Source: an uncultured Planctomyces sp.
Lineage (GTDB): Bacteria; Planctomycetota; Planctomycetia; Planctomycetales; Planctomycetaceae
Length of the DNA stretch: 64,000 nt
NCBI GenBank assembly: GCA_937904325.1
Contig: CALGTK010000186.1
Coordinates: 23,997 to 87,996, forward strand
Direction of reading: 5' to 3'
The notes under the pieces were generated by a model. It was not told the origin of the DNA. It did not search any database and saw nothing but the letters and a program-made list of their open reading frames with translations. Positions within the stretch are counted from its first letter, which is position 1; every line of letters starts with the position of its first letter. A program made the translations under genes and the position numbers. Positions 40,360 through 49,207 of the stretch are shown piece by piece.

Positions 40360-43300
40360 ATGACAATCAAGACTTCTGCATCAGTGGCATGGATTATCTC
40401 GGCGTTGCTGTTCACCAGCCATTGTGACGCAGCGGCGAACGAATCTTCCGACTCCAGACCGAACATATTGTTCATTGCGGTCGACGATCTGCGACCGGAA
40501 CTCGGCTGCTACGGTGAAGAGGCAATCCACTCACCGAACATCGACCAGCTGGCTGCAACGGGCGTCGTCTTCGAACGGGCTTACTGCCAGCTTGCCGTCT
40601 GTAATCCGTCTCGAGTCAGCATCATGACCGGATTGCGGCCGGACTCGACACGCGTCTGGGATCTGGGGACACGGTTTCGACACACGATCCCAGACGCTGT
40701 GACATTGCCGCAGTACTTCATGAAGAACGGTTATGATGCGGTTTCGTTCGGGAAGATTTTCCACAATCCCTGGCCGGACAACGAATCCTGGAGCGAGCCT
40801 CACGCCTGGCCAAAGAAGAGTTCGCTCTGGTCAAAGGATGCCAGAAAGCGGCACGCCGAGTACCGAGAGAAAATGCGGAATGACGGACGGTCCGAAAAGA
40901 AAATCGCAAGAATGCGAGCCGAGGCGACCGAAATCGTCGACACGCCGGACCATGAACACATCGATGGAGCCATCGCCGAGCAGACATTGTCAGCGATGAA
41001 ACGCCTGGCAAAGCAGGACAAGCCGTTCTTTCTCGCCACGGGGTTTGTCCGGCCGCACCTGCCGTTCGTCGTGCCGCAAAAATACTGGGACCTCTACGAT
41101 CGCAATACGATTTCCGTCGCGGCGAATCAGTTTCTACCGAAGAGTTCGCCCGCGTTCGCGATGAATACAATGTACGAACTGCGGGATTACTTCGACTTCG
41201 ACGGCACGCCGTCCCCGTTACAGGGGCCGTTAACCGAATCAGAGCAACGCCGACTCAAGCATGGTTACTACGCATCGGTCAGCTTTGTCGATGCGCTGAT
41301 CGGGCGACTGCTTTCAGAACTGGATTCGCTGGGTCTGACAGACAACACGATCGTTGTACTGTGGGGAGACCACGGCTGGAAACTTGGCGAACACAACAGT
41401 TGGTGCAAACAGTCGAACTACGAAATAGATGCACGAGTCCCATTGATCATCCGAGCTCCTGACGCCAAAGGCAACGGCCAAACTTCTAAGGCTCTGGTCG
41501 AGCTTGTCGACGTCTATCCAACGCTCTGCGAACTGGCCGGGCTGCACGTTGCCAGGCAGCTTGAAGGAAAGAGCGTAGCTCCGCTGCTGTCCAACCCGGA
41601 TCGCAACTGGAAAGATGCTGCGTTCAGCCAGTTCCAGCGGAGAAATGGGAACGTGCCGCTGATGGGATATTCGATGCGGACGGACCGGTATCGGTATATC
41701 GAGTGGCAGGATCGACGTTCGCGCGAAGTCGTCGCGACGGAACTTTACGACCACGACATCGATCCGCAGGAAAACGAAAACGTTGCGGACAATGCCAGGC
41801 ACCTTGAGCTACTGACAAACCTAAGTGATCAACTCTGGTCAACCCTGCCAGAACCACCGAAGTATGCCCCCCCTAAACCGCTACGTCCGCAGGCGATCTT
41901 TCGTAATCAGAGCACGGGACCGCTCACCTTGTTCTGGGTCACGCCGGACGGCGAAGAACGTCGGCAGGGCGTCATCAAGCCCGGCTCTCAGATTTTACAG
42001 AACACGACACGCGGTCATTTGTTCCGAATTCAAGGCCCCAACGGATTCCTTCGCTCATTCGAAATCACGAAACAGAGCCAGATATTCAGCATTCAGGCCG
42101 TGCCTGCGACGGTCCGCCAGCCAACAGGCAATAACGGACAACGGCCGAACATCGTCTTCTGCATGGCCGACGACTGGTCATGGCCTCACGCCGGGATACT
42201 TGGCGACCCGGTCGTCAGGACACCACACTTCGACCGCATTGCTCGCGAAGGAGTGCTCTTTGAAAATGCGTTTGTCTCCACGCCTTCGTGTACTCCGAGC
42301 CGCTTGAGCATTCTGACCGGCCAGCATCACTGGCGGCTGCGGGAAGGTGACAGTCTGGGCGGATCGCTACGAGAAGACTACGACGTCTACACCGAGCTCC
42401 TGCAGAAATTCGGGTACCGAACTGGTCGATTCGGCAAGGGCGTGTGGCCAAGTAAGCACACGTTTCGTCAACGGGATTCCTTCGGAGAACGCTTTAAATC
42501 GTTCGACGAGTTCCTCGACGAACGAAAGCCGGGCGAACCATTCTGCTACTGGCACGGTGGCCAGGATCCTCACCGCCCATACGAACTCGGCGTCGGTGTA
42601 AAAAGCGGAATGGATCTAGCAAAGGTCAAGGTGCCAGCGTGCCTTCCAGATACAGTCACTGTGCGAAGCGACGTTGCTGACTACCTGTGGGAAGTTCAGC
42701 GTTTCGACCGCGAGGTAGGCGACATCGTCCGTAAGCTTGAGGTGATGGGCGAACTGGACAACACAATCATCGTAGTCAGCGGCGATAACGGCATGCCGTT
42801 TCCGCGATGCAAAGCAACGCTTTACGACCTGGGGACTCGCGTTCCGCTTGCCATTCGCTGGGGAGAAAAAGTTCAGGGGCTACGCGAAGTCGCTGACTTC
42901 GTCAGCCTTTGTGATCTCGCTCCGACGTTTCTAGAAGCTGTCGGTTTGAAACCGCCAGGACAAATGACCGGTCGAAGCCTGACGCCTTTACTTCTGTCAA
43001 AGAAATCCGGTCAGGTTGACGCATCTCGAAATTACGTTCTGACCGGTGTCGAGCGGCACGTTTACCCTTATCCAAAACGGGCAATCAGAACCAAAGACTT
43101 CCTCTACATCCGCAATTTCGATCCGGACAAGTGGACAACTGGAGAAGTCAAAGGTCGAAATCCGGAATACGACTTCACTGAAACCCCGTGGCCAACCGAG
43201 CCTGGTGCCTTTTCGTTCGCAATTGACCCATCACCTTCAAAGCAGTTTCTCAGACTGAATCGTAAAGTATCAGACATCAAACAGTTTGCGAAGCTGTCGT

Positions 43301-43485
43301 TTCCTCAATGGCCGAAAGATGAGTTGTACGATTTAACCAGCGACCCGAATCAATTGAAGAATGTTGCTTCGCGGCCCGACTATGCTGCAACGCTGAAGAG
43401 CATGCAGGTCCGCCTGATTGCGCAGCTCACAAAGACAAACGACCCTCGCGCGGCATTATTCGCCGAAAACTCATACGAACAGTAA
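40360..43485 (+). CDS. Double sulfatase: sulfatase - VHL-beta-like domain - sulfatase
   Basis: A 1041-residue exported protein in one uninterrupted frame. Signal peptide about residues 1-27. Domain A (about 33-500) is iduronate-2-sulfatase-like, with A-V-D-D-L-R-P-E-L-G-C-Y-G, catalytic C81 in C-N-P-S-R-V-S-I-M-T-G and W-G-D-H-G-W-K-L-G-E-H. A VHL-beta-like domain (about 512-580) shows F-R-N-Q-S, L-F-W-V-T-P-D-G-E-E, K-P-G-S and R-G-H-L-F-R-I. Domain B (595-1041) is closer to heparan N-sulfatase-like enzymes, with M-A-D-D-W-S-W, C644 in C-T-P-S-R-L-S-I-L-T-G and S-G-D-N-G-M-P-F-P. Both active cysteines are intact, so two consecutive desulfation steps on one glycan are plausible (inference). 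Confidence 0.88.
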   Translation: MTIKTSASVAWIISALLFTSHCDAAANESSDSRPNILFIAVDDLRPELGCYGEEAIHSPNIDQLAATGVVFERAYCQLAVCNPSRVSIMTGLRPDSTRVWDLGTRFRHTIPDAVTLPQYFMKNGYDAVSFGKIFHNPWPDNESWSEPHAWPKKSSLWSKDARKRHAEYREKMRNDGRSEKKIARMRAEATEIVDTPDHEHIDGAIAEQTLSAMKRLAKQDKPFFLATGFVRPHLPFVVPQKYWDLYDRNTISVAANQFLPKSSPAFAMNTMYELRDYFDFDGTPSPLQGPLTESEQRRLKHGYYASVSFVDALIGRLLSELDSLGLTDNTIVVLWGDHGWKLGEHNSWCKQSNYEIDARVPLIIRAPDAKGNGQTSKALVELVDVYPTLCELAGLHVARQLEGKSVAPLLSNPDRNWKDAAFSQFQRRNGNVPLMGYSMRTDRYRYIEWQDRRSREVVATELYDHDIDPQENENVADNARHLELLTNLSDQLWSTLPEPPKYAPPKPLRPQAIFRNQSTGPLTLFWVTPDGEERRQGVIKPGSQILQNTTRGHLFRIQGPNGFLRSFEITKQSQIFSIQAVPATVRQPTGNNGQRPNIVFCMADDWSWPHAGILGDPVVRTPHFDRIAREGVLFENAFVSTPSCTPSRLSILTGQHHWRLREGDSLGGSLREDYDVYTELLQKFGYRTGRFGKGVWPSKHTFRQRDSFGERFKSFDEFLDERKPGEPFCYWHGGQDPHRPYELGVGVKSGMDLAKVKVPACLPDTVTVRSDVADYLWEVQRFDREVGDIVRKLEVMGELDNTIIVVSGDNGMPFPRCKATLYDLGTRVPLAIRWGEKVQGLREVADFVSLCDLAPTFLEAVGLKPPGQMTGRSLTPLLLSKKSGQVDASRNYVLTGVERHVYPYPKRAIRTKDFLYIRNFDPDKWTTGEVKGRNPEYDFTETPWPTEPGAFSFAIDPSPSKQFLRLNRKVSDIKQFAKLSFPQWPKDELYDLTSDPNQLKNVASRPDYAATLKSMQVRLIAQLTKTNDPRAALFAENSYEQ

Positions 43486-43498
43486 TCACATTTTCATG

Positions 43499-43560
43499 CA
43501 GGGTGCGTCTCGGCGTACTACAGGATCAGTCAAACAGCGGTGCGTCGAGACGCATTCCTA
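43499..43560. repeat. Dispersed hairpin repeat, copy 2
   Basis: Begins GCAGGGTGCGTCTCG (43499-43513) and ends with GGTGCGTCGAGACGCATTCC. The left GGGTGCGTCTCG can pair with the right CGAGACGCATTCC, and TGCGTCGAGACGCA is itself a palindrome. It lies between the double sulfatase stop and the metalloprotease start. Confidence 0.65.
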
Positions 43561-43571
43561 CGGAGTATTTG

Positions 43572-45368
43572 ATGAGACAATCACGGCTGATGGCAGCATT
43601 GCTTTTCATCGTTTCGCAACCGACGCTGGCAGCTGAACTGTTCACCGAGCGTGACCAGGTCAATGCCGCAAGATCGATTCTGGAGGTGTGGCACGAGGAT
43701 CAACCGGAATCTGCTGATCGATTTCTGCACATTGTCTGTTGGACTCCATCCGACCGCAAATTGCCGGCTGGCTATCAGTCGCGGCTGACTGGGATAATGA
43801 AGCACATTCGAGGCTTCTACGCCCGCGAGATGACGCGACTCGGCTTTGGTAATCGCAGCTTCAATCTGAAGTACGACGCTCAGAACCAATTGATTCTGCA
43901 CACAGTCCGAGGGAAGCACGACACCAGCCACTATGCTGTGCAGTCCGGAAACGAGATCCGCAATGAGTGTCTTCCGATACTTGAGCAAGCCGGCATTGAT
44001 GCTCGACAGGAGACGATCCTCATATTTTGCAACCTCGCTACCTGGGATAAAGAGCGGCGTCGCTTTACTCACAAGTCGCCTTACTATGCGGGTGGCTCGT
44101 TTCGAGGGGGCACGGCCTGGCAACTTGATTCGCCAGAGCTTGATTCAAACAACCTCAAACTCAAGCAGCCGATGATCCGAGACGGACAGTACGGTCGCAT
44201 TTCTCTGGGCAAGCATAACTCGATCTTCATTGGCGGCATCGCTCACGAGTTGGGCCACGCGTTAGGGCTTCCTCATTGTCGAGCTCGGCCTGACGAAGCC
44301 GTCCGAGGCACCGCGCTCATGGGATCGGGAAATCGCACCTATGGAGATGAACTCCGCGACGAGGGTCCGGGCAGCTTTCTGACTTTGGCACACGCACTTC
44401 GTCTGGCATCGCATCCGCAGTTTTCGGGATCAATCAAAGGTCTGGACGAAAGGTCGACAGCCACGATTGATGACATTTCAATCATGGCCGAAGGTAAGTC
44501 GATTCGTATCTCCGGAAAAGTCAAAGGCAAGCCGCCGGTTTATGCAATAGTCGCTTACTTTGATCCTGAGGGCGGAGGAGACTACGACTCAACGACGGCG
44601 ACAGCAGTGCCATCGAGCGACGGATATTTCGAACTGAGCTCCGAAGCCCTTCGCCGAGGCAGGAAAGGTGAACTGCGACTGTTTCCTCTGCACGCCAATG
44701 GTTCAACCGCCGGTCAGATGTCGCGTACGAAATTTCGTTATCCGTACAGCATCGCGGACGACGGTGTCCCCAATCTTTCAGCAATCCAGCTTCGATTTGA
44801 CCTCGCTCACGTGCTGGACGCTCTCGCTAAGGACGATCGTCAATTAGCCACTCAACTGGCCGATGCCATCAAGTCTCCGAAAGCTGCCGCAGTCGCCAGG
44901 CGATTAACGCGACGCGTCAGGCCGACGCAAACTCCTGCCGAGTACGACGGATCGCTATCAACGGCAGCACTGACGAGTCTAAAACCGGAATCTTCTAATG
45001 TTGGCTGGGGACGTCCCGCTTTCGATCGAGTTCCTGGACAATCACCGTTGCTCGAATCAGCCAGTGAAATCTTCGAAAGAGGAATCTATGCGCATGCTCC
45101 CGCCAGACATGTTTATCGGGTAGGTAAGAAATGGAAGCAACTGACAGGTAAAGCCGGCCTGGCCACAGGACATGCTGGAACCGTCGAATTTGAAATCACT
45201 GGCGACGGGCAACGTTTATGGAAATCGCAAGTTCTCAAGGCCGGAATGCTGTCAGAATTCAACATTAAAATTACTGGTGTAGTAGAGCTCGAACTGCTCA
45301 CAAATCCAACGAGCGACGGCCTGGGGTCCGACTGGGGGTTGTGGCTTGATCCAACGCTATCGAGGTAG
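43572..45368 (+). CDS. Secreted zincin metalloprotease with NPCBM-like domain
   Basis: A 598-residue exported protein. The ATG at 43572 follows GGAG by seven bases; signal peptide residues about 1-20 (L-A-A). The zinc motif H225-E226-L-G-H229-A-L-G-L-P-H235 is a full HExxHxxGxxH, with a downstream Met-containing turn (T-A-L-M-G-S-G) as in metzincins. The C-terminal part (about 455-598; W-G-R-P, F-E-R-G-I-Y-A-H-A-P, K-A-G-L-A-T-G-H, W-L-D-P) resembles a carbohydrate-binding NPCBM domain. Sitting among sulfatases, it may attack the protein part of glycoproteins or proteoglycans (inference). Confidence 0.85.
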   Translation: MRQSRLMAALLFIVSQPTLAAELFTERDQVNAARSILEVWHEDQPESADRFLHIVCWTPSDRKLPAGYQSRLTGIMKHIRGFYAREMTRLGFGNRSFNLKYDAQNQLILHTVRGKHDTSHYAVQSGNEIRNECLPILEQAGIDARQETILIFCNLATWDKERRRFTHKSPYYAGGSFRGGTAWQLDSPELDSNNLKLKQPMIRDGQYGRISLGKHNSIFIGGIAHELGHALGLPHCRARPDEAVRGTALMGSGNRTYGDELRDEGPGSFLTLAHALRLASHPQFSGSIKGLDERSTATIDDISIMAEGKSIRISGKVKGKPPVYAIVAYFDPEGGGDYDSTTATAVPSSDGYFELSSEALRRGRKGELRLFPLHANGSTAGQMSRTKFRYPYSIADDGVPNLSAIQLRFDLAHVLDALAKDDRQLATQLADAIKSPKAAAVARRLTRRVRPTQTPAEYDGSLSTAALTSLKPESSNVGWGRPAFDRVPGQSPLLESASEIFERGIYAHAPARHVYRVGKKWKQLTGKAGLATGHAGTVEFEITGDGQRLWKSQVLKAGMLSEFNIKITGVVELELLTNPTSDGLGSDWGLWLDPTLSR

Positions 45369-45436
45369 CCTGAAGGGTACGACCAGCCAGGGGCACGCCC
45401 TGCTCTCTTTCGATACCTGGCTAAAACTTCACCTGG

Positions 45437-46861
45437 CTAAAACTTCCTGCGCCTCGACGAAGATTTATCCAAACCCACCGCTTTCAGGCGGGCGTCAAGT
45501 TCCGCGTTGAGTTGATTGCGAGTCCCAGCATAGTCGGAGTTATCTACCAGATTCGTAAACTGATCTGGATCTGCCTGCATGTCGTAAAGTTCGGTCGACT
45601 TGTCTGCGTAACGCATCAATGCCCAATTCGACGTTCGGATTGAGTAGTCGTCCCTGTTCAGGGATAGCGCACTGTCGCGGACGCTGGCATCGTTGTCTTT
45701 TAGCATCGGGACAAGGCTTTTTCCCTGCACGCTGGTCGGGGCTTTCAATCCCGCGAGGTCGGATAACGTCGGAAAAATATCCAGCAACTCGGTAAGACCT
45801 CGCGAACGACCGGGTTTGACGCCTGGCACGGATATGATCAGAGGAACTCGCGTCACTTCTTCATGCAGATTCGACTTCTGCCAGAAGCCGTGTTCACCCA
45901 GGTGATAGCCGTGGTCGCTGGCAAAGATGACTGCGGTACTTTCCCGCAGGCCGAGTCGCTCTAATTCGGTCATGATCCGTCCGACCTGAGCATCCATGAA
46001 GGCAACCGATGCGTAATACCCGGTCCACATTTTCTTCTGATTATCCGGGTACTGTCCGATGAGATTATTTTCGTTCCGCGTTCCCGCCAGACCCGCTTTC
46101 GGGACGTCAAGCAGATCGTTCTCAATAGTTGGTGGCAGCAGAATTTTTTGCCACGCATACGGATCGAAATACTGCTGTGGTGCGACCATTGGGTAATGCG
46201 GTCGCACCAGACCAACGGCAAGAAAGAATTGTTCAGCCTGATGTTTCTGTAGAAGCTCGATGGCTTTGGTTGCCGACTTGTGATCCGGCTGGTCCGAGCC
46301 GTCGCCTTCGTAGCGAACTGTGACAAACATACGATGCGGCATTCTCGTCGTTTGCCGATTTTCGGGAGCGGTTGTGAAGATATTCTGATTCAGGCAGGCA
46401 TAGTGACCTGGGGTATGAGCTTCCATGCCCTGCGAGTTGAATCGTTCCGTCCACGAAGATTCAACGTCTTGTCCGTGCGTACCGGCGATAATGTCGCCAG
46501 GCACTCGCATATGATAAATCTTGCCGACCCGTGCACTGTACCAGCCGTTCTCCCGGAAGTGTCGACCGAGGTTGATATCGGCCGTGCCTTTGTAGCGGCT
46601 GTGCATAAACGACGTCCGCGACGGCCCACAGACAACTCCCTGACAATAAGTCCGTTCGAAGACGACGCCTTCTGCCGCGAGCCGGTCAATGTTTGGAGTG
46701 TGGCAAACCTGGTCGCCATAACATCCCAGCACGCTCGCTTTGAGATCGTCCGAAACGATGAACAGCACGTTCTTTATTCCAGGAAAATCCTGTTCAGCGA
46801 AGCTTGTTTGACTTACTCCGAGAACTGTGACCACACAAAAGAACCACACAAGACGCTTCAT
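45437..46861 (-). CDS. Secreted iduronate-2-sulfatase-like sulfatase
   Basis: A 474-residue sulfatase from the ATG at 46861, which begins M-K-R-L-V-W-F-F-C-V-V, a good signal peptide ending S-F-A-E. An ATG at 46927 has a better ribosome site (GGAAG) but adds 22 residues before the signal, so the start is uncertain. Motifs: F-I-V-S-D-D-L-K, formylglycine cysteine C78 in C-G-P-S-R-T-S-F-M, and A-S-D-H-G-Y-H-L-G-E-H-G-F-W-Q-K-S-N-L-H-E. Length and motifs fit choline/iduronate-2-sulfatase relatives. The substrate is not known. It converges on the metalloprotease gene. Confidence 0.9.
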   Translation of the reverse strand: MKRLVWFFCVVTVLGVSQTSFAEQDFPGIKNVLFIVSDDLKASVLGCYGDQVCHTPNIDRLAAEGVVFERTYCQGVVCGPSRTSFMHSRYKGTADINLGRHFRENGWYSARVGKIYHMRVPGDIIAGTHGQDVESSWTERFNSQGMEAHTPGHYACLNQNIFTTAPENRQTTRMPHRMFVTVRYEGDGSDQPDHKSATKAIELLQKHQAEQFFLAVGLVRPHYPMVAPQQYFDPYAWQKILLPPTIENDLLDVPKAGLAGTRNENNLIGQYPDNQKKMWTGYYASVAFMDAQVGRIMTELERLGLRESTAVIFASDHGYHLGEHGFWQKSNLHEEVTRVPLIISVPGVKPGRSRGLTELLDIFPTLSDLAGLKAPTSVQGKSLVPMLKDNDASVRDSALSLNRDDYSIRTSNWALMRYADKSTELYDMQADPDQFTNLVDNSDYAGTRNQLNAELDARLKAVGLDKSSSRRRKF

Positions 46862-47040
46862 CCGGATCAGTGGTACAAAGGGAGCGTGCATCGGCGAAGC
46901 AATAGTCAGGCGGGGCTCAACAGTCATTGCAACTTCCAAGCGTAGAGTCAGGATTAGACGAATTCTATCGTCCGGTAATTCTGACTGCTGGTGGTGAATG
47001 TTGCAAAGACGTTGCTGGCGTGTGCAACACCGCTGACGGG

Positions 47041-48669
47041 TTACTCTTTGCCCTTCGGCTCAGGAAGTGGCAGGCGGATAAAGAGGTCATCGCCCTTTGG
47101 CTCGTCGTCATACGACCGACCGTTGTCATCGATTTCGTTGACTCCAACGCTGTAAAAAATAAACCCGTTACCTTCACGTCGGTAGGTCAGTGGCGTTTCA
47201 CTGAAAGCGTCAGTGGGCAATTTGCTTACGAAGTCAGGAACAAGATCATTCAGCGTCGCGGGGTAGCTGCCGTGTTGTTCCTTCCAGTCGGCGAGTGCAA
47301 AAGCCAGCAGCAGGTTTTCACGCGTCTGCACAGATCGATTGTAAGCCCGGTTAACGCCGCTCAAACTGGAAACCATCGAAGCTGACAGGACCTTGCCGAT
47401 TGCTTTGCTGGTCGATTCTTCCGTAACTGCTGCCAGCAGAAACTCTTTGGCCGAAACATTGGCCCTGACGAGCTTCAGGTCGCCCTCGATCTTCGCCATT
47501 GCAGCTCGGCGATCCTGGTAGTATTTCAGTTTCATCGCCGCGTCGAATCGGTCGTAAATCCTGTTTCCCTCCCGCATGACGATGTTCCAGTCGATTGTCC
47601 AGCCGATTGGCAGTATGCCCAGTTGCGTCTCTAATTCTTCAAAACCGGGCGTTTGAGAGGCAACAAGATCGTTGAAGTCGATACACTCGCATGCAATTTG
47701 CACGACACTGTCGAGATACATCATTCGCTCAGTGAAAACCACTTGCTCAACCGCGGGCTTGATTGGTCGCAGACTTAAAAGATCTTTTCGATACTGAGCA
47801 AGCTGCGCGACGGCCGGCTGAACTCGGTCGAGAAAGACGATTTGACCATGCGTTGCGATTTGAGTAATGGCCGTACCGACGAGGTATTCAATCAGCGTTG
47901 GGCCGCGACCGATCATCTCTCCGACTCGATGGCACGCAATCAAGTCTCGCCAGGCGTAATCGACGTTGCCTTTTTCGATGTTCAACATCGCTCGCGAGAC
48001 GAGATAGCGGGAGATTGATCGGCTTTTCTGAATGCCGGGCAGAAGAGTAGCGATCAAACCACCCGAATGGCCGTCGGCATCGACCGGCGGAACGAGCGGG
48101 GAATAGTATTCAGGCAGCATGGCTCCCTTGACGACAGTCTCGACCGGCTTCTCGTTGTCGCGCAACCATTGAGCCACTTCAGGAAAGTCTTTCTCCGCCC
48201 ACGGCTGTCGCCACGATTCAGAGTATCGGTCATTCAGTTTCCTGCGTTCCCCAACAGGAAGGCCGACACCAAAATGCCGGAAGTATTTTCCAGCATCTGG
48301 TGGGACGGGCATTTCAAGCAGTTCGAAGAATCTGTCGCTAAGGCGGGTACCTTCAGGAGCTGGACCAAATGCCTCGTAAAGAGCGACCGCACCGTTCTTC
48401 TCTGAAGATACATCTTTTCCAAAGTGACGGTTGACCGCTGCAGGATAGTCTGGGAGTCCTTCCTGCGTCTTCAGGTCGGTAACCCACGTGAACACCTCTG
48501 AGAAAACCAAAGACTGTGCCAGCAGATTGCGCCGCCCTCGGAACTTGTTCAACGCATTTTTTTTGTGCGTCAGCTCTTCATCCAGCGCTGACACCGAAGA
48601 AATATAAAGCGTCGGCACAACCAAAATTAACAATAGACGGGACAGCTTCACAAGAACGCCTTTATGCAT
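47041..48669 (-). CDS. Planctomycete hypothetical exported protein with pseudopilin-like C-terminus
   Basis: A 542-residue protein with an N-terminal hydrophobic segment (residues about 7-28) typical of a signal peptide. The central region is mainly helical, with W-R-D-L-I-A-C-H-R-V-G-E-M-I-G and L-V-G-T-A-I-T-Q-I-A. The end contains L-L-L-A-F-A-L-A-D-W-K-E-Q-H-G-S-Y-P, L-N-D-L-V-P-D-F, L-P-T-D-A-F-S and Y-S-V-G-V-N-E-I-D-D-N-G, which resembles the head of type II secretion pseudopilins. Such proteins recur in planctomycetes without known function. A low-confidence role is all that can be given. Confidence 0.75.
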   Translation of the reverse strand: MHKGVLVKLSRLLLILVVPTLYISSVSALDEELTHKKNALNKFRGRRNLLAQSLVFSEVFTWVTDLKTQEGLPDYPAAVNRHFGKDVSSEKNGAVALYEAFGPAPEGTRLSDRFFELLEMPVPPDAGKYFRHFGVGLPVGERRKLNDRYSESWRQPWAEKDFPEVAQWLRDNEKPVETVVKGAMLPEYYSPLVPPVDADGHSGGLIATLLPGIQKSRSISRYLVSRAMLNIEKGNVDYAWRDLIACHRVGEMIGRGPTLIEYLVGTAITQIATHGQIVFLDRVQPAVAQLAQYRKDLLSLRPIKPAVEQVVFTERMMYLDSVVQIACECIDFNDLVASQTPGFEELETQLGILPIGWTIDWNIVMREGNRIYDRFDAAMKLKYYQDRRAAMAKIEGDLKLVRANVSAKEFLLAAVTEESTSKAIGKVLSASMVSSLSGVNRAYNRSVQTRENLLLAFALADWKEQHGSYPATLNDLVPDFVSKLPTDAFSETPLTYRREGNGFIFYSVGVNEIDDNGRSYDDEPKGDDLFIRLPLPEPKGKE

Positions 48670-49207
48670 TTTTCAAATCGCCGGAGTGAGCAGCGTCGAT
48701 CGAGACATCCCTCGGTCACGTACACATTCATACAAGGATCGCAATCATGAAGCGATTTGTCTGAAAAAATCATGAACTAATTTCGCAATCGCATATTTTG
48801 ATCGCAAATACGTCATCGTAACATCTCGGAGAAGTACATCTTTAAGTTGAATCAGGCACAGAGCAGCCAGATTATCGAATGAAGTGATTGACTAATGGCA
48901 TCACACCTACAAATTCGGAGAATGCAGAGCGAACGGTATCGCAGTTGACGTTCTGAAATCTGGTGGCAACCGGAACGGTGTGACTCCGGTTCCACAGCCG
49001 CGCTGGCTGGTTGTAAAGCACTACTCAATGAGTGGAATCGCAGGACAGAATGTAAACGCCGACTCCAGGTGCAATCAGCCGACGCCGGGCGTTACGACTA
49101 CAACAGTGTCCAGAATTCACGAACGATCTGCTGGTTCTCAACTCTGCAATATTGCGGACCCGTAAATCACGGTATCAGGCAATGCATCCAGACGCTCCCA
49201 GCACAAG
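48670..49207. other. Intergenic region, nothing recognised
   Basis: About 540 bases between two minus-strand genes. The part at 48700-48900 is AT-rich and may hold the promoter of the preceding gene. A short inverted repeat AACCGGA / TCCGGTT lies near 48968-48991. A plus-strand open stretch (48980-49165) has no family resemblance. Confidence 0.35.

Noticed and set aside
48980..49165. An open plus-strand stretch of 61 codons in an intergenic region.
   Set aside because: No ribosome site or family resemblance; probably chance.
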